This document shows positions 6,694 to 10,119 of a stretch of DNA of 10,119 bases, one piece after another. The notes beneath the pieces were generated by a model that saw only the letters and a list, made by a program, of their open reading frames with translations, was not told where the DNA came from and ran no database searches. Origin of the DNA: Bordetella parapertussis. Lineage in GTDB: Bacteria > Pseudomonadota > Gammaproteobacteria > Burkholderiales > Burkholderiaceae_C. The stretch lies in contig CAMCTC010000148.1 in NCBI GenBank assembly GCA_945878355.1, positions 1 through 10,119 of the forward strand. The letters are read 5' to 3'. The first letter of the stretch is position 1. Each line of letters starts with the position of its first letter. The position numbers were made by a program, and so were the translations under genes.

Positions 6694-7976
6694 CGCGCGG
6701 ACTGGGTGGCGCTGCGGCGCGCGGCATCGCGCTGCCGGGGTTGGTGGCGCTGCTGGCGGGCTTGGCGCTGTTGCTGGCGCTGCCGGCGCTGTTGTCGGCG
6801 TCGATGTTGAACGCCGCCATCCAGATGTTGATCGCGGCCTTGTTCGCCTGCGCCTTCAACCTGCTGTGCGGCCAGGGCGGCATGCTGTCGTTCGGACATT
6901 CGGCTTATTTCGGCGTGGGTGTGTTCGCCACGGTGCATGCGATGAACGCGCTGGCAGGCCAGGGCCTGCTGCCCACGCCGCTGCTGCCGGTGATGGGGGC
7001 ACTGGCAGGCATGGTGTTCGGGGCCATCGCGGGCTGGTTTGCCACCCAGCGCACCGGCACCTACTTCGCCATGATCACCCTCGCCCTGGCCGAGCTGGTG
7101 CATGCGCTGGCGCCGCACATCAAGGGCGTGTTCGGTGGTGAATCGGGGGTGTCCGCCATGCGCATGCCGGCCTGGGGCTTCAGCTTCGGTGAGGGTCGCC
7201 ATCTCTACTACATGACCCTGTTCTGGGTGCTGCTGGCGCTGCTGCTGCTTTACGGCTACACCCGCACGCCGCTGGGCCGGCTGACCCTGGGCCTGCGCGA
7301 GAACGGCCACCGGCTGCGCTTCCTGGGCTACAACACTCACCTGCTGGCGGTGCTGGTGTTCACCGTCTCGTCGATGTTCTCCGGCCTGGCCGGTGGCCTG
7401 CAGGCGGTCAACAACGAGCTGGGCAACTATGTGGTGTTCGATGCCCAGCTGTCGTCGTCCGTGGTGCTCAACAGCTACATCGGTGGTGTCAACATGTTCC
7501 TGGGGCCGGCCCTGGGCGCCGCGCTGATGACCTTTTTCGGCCTAGCGGTGTCAGACCTCACCCGCTCCTGGCTGCTCTACCAGGGCATCTTGTTCGTGGT
7601 GGTGATGCTGTTCATGCCCACTGGGCTGGCCGGGCTGGCGCAAACCTGGGCGCTGGCACGCCGGAGCTGCGGTGCGCGGCGCTTGCTGCCGCTGGTGGGC
7701 GCTTGGCTGGTGGCCCTGGCGCTGTTGAGCCTGGGCACGGTGTTTGCCATCGAGCTGCTGCAGCAACTGTTTTCCACCGACTACCGCGCCGGTGTGCAGG
7801 CGGGCGCGCCGTGGCCGACGGTCCGGCAATTCGGCCGGGCCTGGGCGCCTGGCGCCGTCACCACTTGGTTGGTGCCGGTGGTGTTGCTGGCCGCTGGCAC
7901 GCCGCTGGCCCGCTGGGCCGGGCAGCGCTGGGCAGCTGCGCTGGATGCAGGCCAGGGTCAGGGCGCGCCACGATGA
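6690..7976 (+). CDS. livM: LivM-type ABC permease with C-terminal extension
   Basis: The second inner-membrane permease of a branched-chain amino-acid-type importer, 428 residues. Family landmarks are present: NLLCGQGGMLSFGHSAYFGV early on, WFATQRTGTYFAMITLALAEL, a cytoplasmic GLRENGHRLRFLGYN segment that should contact the ATPase subunits, and FTVSSMFSGLAGGLQAV. After the usual end (VVMLFMPTGLAGL, about residue 315) it has roughly 110 more residues with two further hydrophobic segments. This extension is familiar in a subset of Burkholderiales LivM proteins. ATG 6690-6692 overlaps the livH stop (ATGA), which decides the start. Because of the livH frameshift, the same frame is open from 5745, so a 743-residue LivH-LivM read-through product is possible. 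The gene itself shows no damage, but its binding protein and ATPase partners here are broken. Confidence 0.88.
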   Translation: MTRGLGGAAARGIALPGLVALLAGLALLLALPALLSASMLNAAIQMLIAALFACAFNLLCGQGGMLSFGHSAYFGVGVFATVHAMNALAGQGLLPTPLLPVMGALAGMVFGAIAGWFATQRTGTYFAMITLALAELVHALAPHIKGVFGGESGVSAMRMPAWGFSFGEGRHLYYMTLFWVLLALLLLYGYTRTPLGRLTLGLRENGHRLRFLGYNTHLLAVLVFTVSSMFSGLAGGLQAVNNELGNYVVFDAQLSSSVVLNSYIGGVNMFLGPALGAALMTFFGLAVSDLTRSWLLYQGILFVVVMLFMPTGLAGLAQTWALARRSCGARRLLPLVGAWLVALALLSLGTVFAIELLQQLFSTDYRAGVQAGAPWPTVRQFGRAWAPGAVTTWLVPVVLLAAGTPLARWAGQRWAAALDAGQGQGAPR

Positions 7977-8008
7977 CCGGCCCTATCCTGCAGCTGCTCC
8001 AGTTTTAA
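7973..8008 (+). pseudogene. livG: LivG ATPase, first 11 codons only
   Basis: An ATG overlapping the livM stop as ATGA begins MTGPILQLLQF and ends at TAA 8006-8008. ATPase subunits (LivG) of this operon type usually start with a similar short hydrophobic strand (I-L-x-L-x-x-F) and continue into a Walker A motif, which is absent here and in every nearby frame. Base composition also turns AT-rich exactly here. The gene was cut off by a deletion, insertion or recombination event. Confidence 0.65.
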
Positions 8009-8596
8009 GCGTATTAAAGCGTTAAAAATTACGGTTATTTCAACATGCCGCAGGGTGCCAGACACCGTCCGCAATAGCTTCATTCAAGGTGGCGCGAGGG
8101 TGTTCAAGCCAAGCCATTAAAACACTGTGACAACTCCATCGTGGTGGCCATGAGTTTGGCATTGATCATGCCATTCGACTGCCATTGTGGGTAGTGCATT
8201 TGTAGCTAACCTTTCGGTGTGCTACTTTTTGTGGATGGCGAATGGCTTGAGCAATGGAATCGGAGAATCTTTTTTTGAGAGTCAACAGTGGCTGGATTAC
8301 TGCTGTATGTTGAACCGTTTTCGAGCCTGCATGCCAGCGTACCCCACGCTACACCGCCAGGTTAGCTACACCTCTCAAATGCAGGTTGCCCTGACCGCTG
8401 GTCAGAAACTAAGCTTGTGGCTATGCAGGATTTTGAAAAGCAGCAGGCAGCAAACGACACCCTTCTTTTTCATGGAATTTCTTTTTGCTGGGCGGCTTGT
8501 TTCAAACGGCGCTTTTTCTGAGATCACCGCATGCTCCAGTGCAGGTCAGCGTTGCTTTTTTTTAAACAACGATTGTCATGTCAATAGCCTTTTGCC
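8009..8596. other. AT-richer stretch without a convincing gene
   Basis: The sequence after the livG break is clearly less GC-rich than the operon and contains T-runs. A plus-strand frame at 8187-8666 (GTG start) is open for 159 codons, but it has no ribosome-binding site, a Cys/Ser/Phe-rich composition unlike a folded family, and runs into the 3' end of the convergent gene. I do not accept it. On the minus strand a 25-codon frame (8040-8117) reads HPRATLNEAIADGVWHPAA, which looks protein-like but could not be assigned; it may be the tail of a lost gene. AAGCGT is repeated with a 10-base period at 8007-8022. This segment is probably the junction with a different, partly degraded element. Confidence 0.4.
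8054..8066. repeat. Imperfect palindrome GGTGCCAGACACC
   Basis: GGTGCC and GACACC form 6-base arms with one mismatch around a central A. Palindromes of this type are familiar as scattered, REP-like sequences in proteobacterial genomes, but a single copy in this window cannot show that it is a repeat here. Confidence 0.3.
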
Positions 8597-9205
8597 TCAG
8601 ACCAATTGCAAAACACGGGATTGCTTGAGTTCGCCAAATGCATGCGCGCGCAGCACCAGGGCTTGAAACTCTTTGCTGCTGCCTGTGGTGTCTAAGTAAT
8701 CGCTCATTTCGTCCAGAGACTGCGCGTAGTAAACGACCAAAAGGCGGGCCAAGTCGCCCGCAAACACAGGGACAACGCCCATCATGGGCGTGGCCGGACT
8801 CAAGGCCGCAATTTCGGGAAGCAAGGCAACCGCCTCTTTCAAATGCGCCCGTGCGACTTGGTACTCACGTTGCACGACGATGGGGTGCTTGGTTGGCTCA
8901 CCGTACACCGTTCGCCAAACCTCGGGGCCTTGCCAGGTGGCGGCCCTGTCTGCATCGGCATCAGCGCGCAGTTGAATGTACAGGGGGTCTTTGGCCATTT
9001 TTTCGCTGGTTTGGGTGCCGTGCTTGAACGTGTCAAAGCTTCCGTAGACGTGAACACTGCCAGCGCCTTCGCCAAACAAAACGCGCGCAATGCGCACCCT
9101 GGCACCCGCCCGGGTCATGGCCTCGCCCAAGGCACTGATGCGTTGGTGGGCCAATTGTGATTTGCCCGAAATGGGCGTGGCGACTCTTCTGGAGATGATG
9201 GTCAT
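8597..9205 (-). CDS. Tandem ferredoxin-like (dimeric alpha/beta-barrel-like) protein
   Basis: A 202-residue soluble protein. The two halves look alike: a beta strand (TIISRRVA, 2-9; HPIVVQREYQVA, 107-118), a long helix (16-33; 119-134), strands with conserved small and Val residues (ARVRIARVLFG...SVHVYGSFDTF; TPMMGVVPVFAG...LLVVYYAQSL) and a final helix with K-D-P-L-Y-I-Q-L or S-S-K-E-F-Q-A-L. This is the layout of two fused ferredoxin-like domains as in NIPSNAP or antibiotic-biosynthesis-monooxygenase-type proteins, in which one chain would form the barrel others make as dimers. Function is unknown. The start is secure: ATG 9203-9205 has GGAG 7 bases upstream. A TTTGCCAA direct repeat lies about 65 bases before it. 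No close partner gene; the DUF1059 gene is 256 bases upstream in the same direction. Confidence 0.75.
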   Translation of the reverse strand: MTIISRRVATPISGKSQLAHQRISALGEAMTRAGARVRIARVLFGEGAGSVHVYGSFDTFKHGTQTSEKMAKDPLYIQLRADADADRAATWQGPEVWRTVYGEPTKHPIVVQREYQVARAHLKEAVALLPEIAALSPATPMMGVVPVFAGDLARLLVVYYAQSLDEMSDYLDTTGSSKEFQALVLRAHAFGELKQSRVLQLV

Positions 9206-9269
9206 GGTGCGGCTCCTTCAATGGGCTTGAGTTGAAACAGATGAATCAATCCATTTGAGTGCAACCGCC

Positions 9270-9288
9270 TTGGCAAAGGGTTGGCAAA
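9270..9288. repeat. TTGGCAAA direct repeat upstream of the ferredoxin-like gene
   Basis: TTGGCAAA occurs at 9270-9277 and 9281-9288, an 11-base period close to one helical turn, 65-83 bases before the start of the minus-strand gene at 9205. On that strand it reads TTTGCCAA twice. The position and spacing would suit a binding site for a regulator; no cognate regulator is seen. Confidence 0.35.
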
Positions 9289-9461
9289 AACTTGGTGTGG
9301 CCCAATCCAGGCCTGCAGTCAACCCCGCAACCAGCCCTGTAGTCAGCAAAACAGGCAGCGCTCGGCGCCTCTCAAAATCTGCCTAAACCGCACCGTACCC
9401 AACACCTGGCAAAACCCATGGAATGCTCGGGCGCAGCAGCGATCTCAAACTGTGCAGGCCA

Positions 9462-9623
9462 TCAACTGGCTTCTTCGGCCCAGTTCAAAATGTCTTCTCG
9501 GCTGATCTTGCCAACCAGTTCGGGGTGGTCTTGCTCGACGTGATTCATCGTCGCCTCAACGAGCGCATCGTCGCTTTGCGCCTGAACCACCAGGCCACAC
9601 TCGCAATTGATCACCTTGCTCAT
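9462..9623 (-). CDS. Small DUF1059-family protein
   Basis: A 53-residue protein: MSKVINCECGLVVQAQSDDA at the start, then a helix LVEATMNHVEQDH and an acidic C-terminal helix (REDILNWAEEAS). The Cys7-x-Cys9-Gly start, the acidic spacer, and the His28/His33 helix match the DUF1059 family of small cytoplasmic proteins; the cysteines and histidines could bind a metal, but no function is established. The start is well supported, with AAGGGG about 6 bases before ATG at 9621-9623. It lies between the IS1595-type transposase and the ferredoxin-like gene, all on the minus strand, with its own gap on both sides. I see no gene in the 256 bases downstream (9206-9461). Confidence 0.82.
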   Translation of the reverse strand: MSKVINCECGLVVQAQSDDALVEATMNHVEQDHPELVGKISREDILNWAEEAS

Positions 9624-9709
9624 CGTTTTCCCCTTTAGAAGTTAGACCGTCACGCCAGCCGCTTATCATGCAACAACTGAACGCAAAAATTGATAAAAAC
9701 GTAACCTGA

Positions 9710-10119
9710 TTAGAAATGTGCCTCAGCCTGCGCTCTGACGAGCTTTTCCGGGATCGGCCCGCATCGCGAGACGTCGACGATGAGTCGCGCTATGAGCGTT
9801 CGCAGGTCGAATCGGCGGTTGAACCGGTAGGCGAAGGCAGCCAGGTAATGGCTTGCGTACTTGTTGTACTTCAACGAATGAAAAGCGCCGGCCAGCGTGG
9901 TCTTCAAGTTGCCGAGCACTGTGTTGACCCACTTGAACTGAGGCAGATCGCGGGGCTTGAGAGCACCGACGACAAGCGGCATGTGGCTACATCCAGCATC
10001 GGTCACCGCCGCGAAGCAGCCCAGCCCATCGCTGACCACCAAGGTACCCGGCTCCAGACTGGCTTTGGCCCAATTGCCAATGGCCGTCGAGGTGAAACCA
10101 CTGACCAGGTTGAGCTTGA
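9710..10119 (-). CDS. IS1595-family (ISXO2-like) transposase, C-terminal part
   Basis: The minus-strand frame enters from beyond the window edge and ends at TAA 9710-9712; 135 residues are visible. They include EPGTLVVSDGLGCF with the Asp of the DDE-type active site, then H-M-P, FKWVNTVLGNLKTTLAGAFH, and the very characteristic tail YLAAFAYRFNRRFDLR. This is the ISXO2-like DDE domain of IS1595-family transposases, which cut and paste the element's DNA. No stop or frame loss is seen in the visible part, so the gene could be intact; its N-terminal zinc-ribbon part and first catalytic residues are outside the window. The element's end should lie between about 9640 and 9700, but without the other end its inverted repeat cannot be defined. 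Confidence 0.85.
   Translation of the reverse strand, partial: KLNLVSGFTSTAIGNWAKASLEPGTLVVSDGLGCFAAVTDAGCSHMPLVVGALKPRDLPQFKWVNTVLGNLKTTLAGAFHSLKYNKYASHYLAAFAYRFNRRFDLRTLIARLIVDVSRCGPIPEKLVRAQAEAHF

Noticed and set aside
5721..7340. Long open minus-strand frame (539 codons) opposite livH/livM
   Set aside because: It is rich in His, Gln and Arg, matches no family, and is the mirror of hydrophobic, GC-rich codons in real permease genes.
4722..8006. AGTTTT near both ends of the liv block as a target-site duplication
   Set aside because: Only 6 bases, not exactly at either breakpoint, and expected by chance.
8187..8666. 159-codon plus-strand frame in the AT-richer stretch
   Set aside because: GTG start without ribosome-binding site, implausible composition, and overlap with the convergent gene that has good support.
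1..10119. CRISPR array, tRNA or rRNA genes
   Set aside because: No regularly spaced repeats and no tRNA- or rRNA-like sequence were seen on either strand.

Overview
The window is GC-rich and its protein families point to a betaproteobacterium of the order Burkholderiales (Comamonadaceae-like). Evidence for this is the high third-position GC, the LivH/LivM pair in which LivM has an extra C-terminal membrane tail, the crotonase and glutathione S-transferase types, and the IS91 and IS1595 relatives. No marker gene fixes the genus. It is an accessory, decaying region: about half of the recognisable genes are broken.

Left part (1-4001, minus strand). A two-gene, ATGA-coupled cassette encodes a small membrane protein (1353-1802) and a membrane protein with a TerB-like domain (298-1356). 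A broken ChrR-type cupin (33-290) follows it. Further upstream lie a crotonase-fold (enoyl-CoA hydratase/isomerase-like) gene (2184-3023) and, two bases downstream of it, a wrecked metallo-beta-lactamase-fold hydrolase remnant (1930-2181). A glutathione S-transferase gene (3312-4001) completes this block.

Middle (4002-8008, plus strand except the IS remnant). A decayed C-terminal piece of an IS91-family transposase (4328-4555, minus) and strong inverted repeats (4584-4601, 4611-4656) sit directly before a branched-chain amino-acid-type ABC transporter operon. That operon is damaged in several places. The substrate-binding protein lacks its signal peptide and N-terminal lobe. livH is frameshifted, apparently by a 7-base insertion, so its first 240 codons now run in frame into livM. 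livM is intact. livG stops after 11 codons where the sequence changes to AT-richer DNA. The transporter cannot work from this locus alone.

Right part (8009-10119, minus strand). A roughly 590-base AT-richer stretch without a convincing gene is followed by a duplicated ferredoxin-like (dimeric alpha/beta-barrel-like) protein gene (8597-9205), a small DUF1059 protein gene (9462-9623), and the C-terminal part of an IS1595-family (ISXO2-like) transposase that runs off the window edge (9710-10119).

No convincing new multi-gene system is visible. The most interesting points are the doubly truncated liv operon with the accidental LivH-LivM fusion frame, the TerB-like membrane cassette, and a crotonase lacking one of the two catalytic glutamates. 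Family assignments are from recognition of motifs in the translated sequence, not from database searches.
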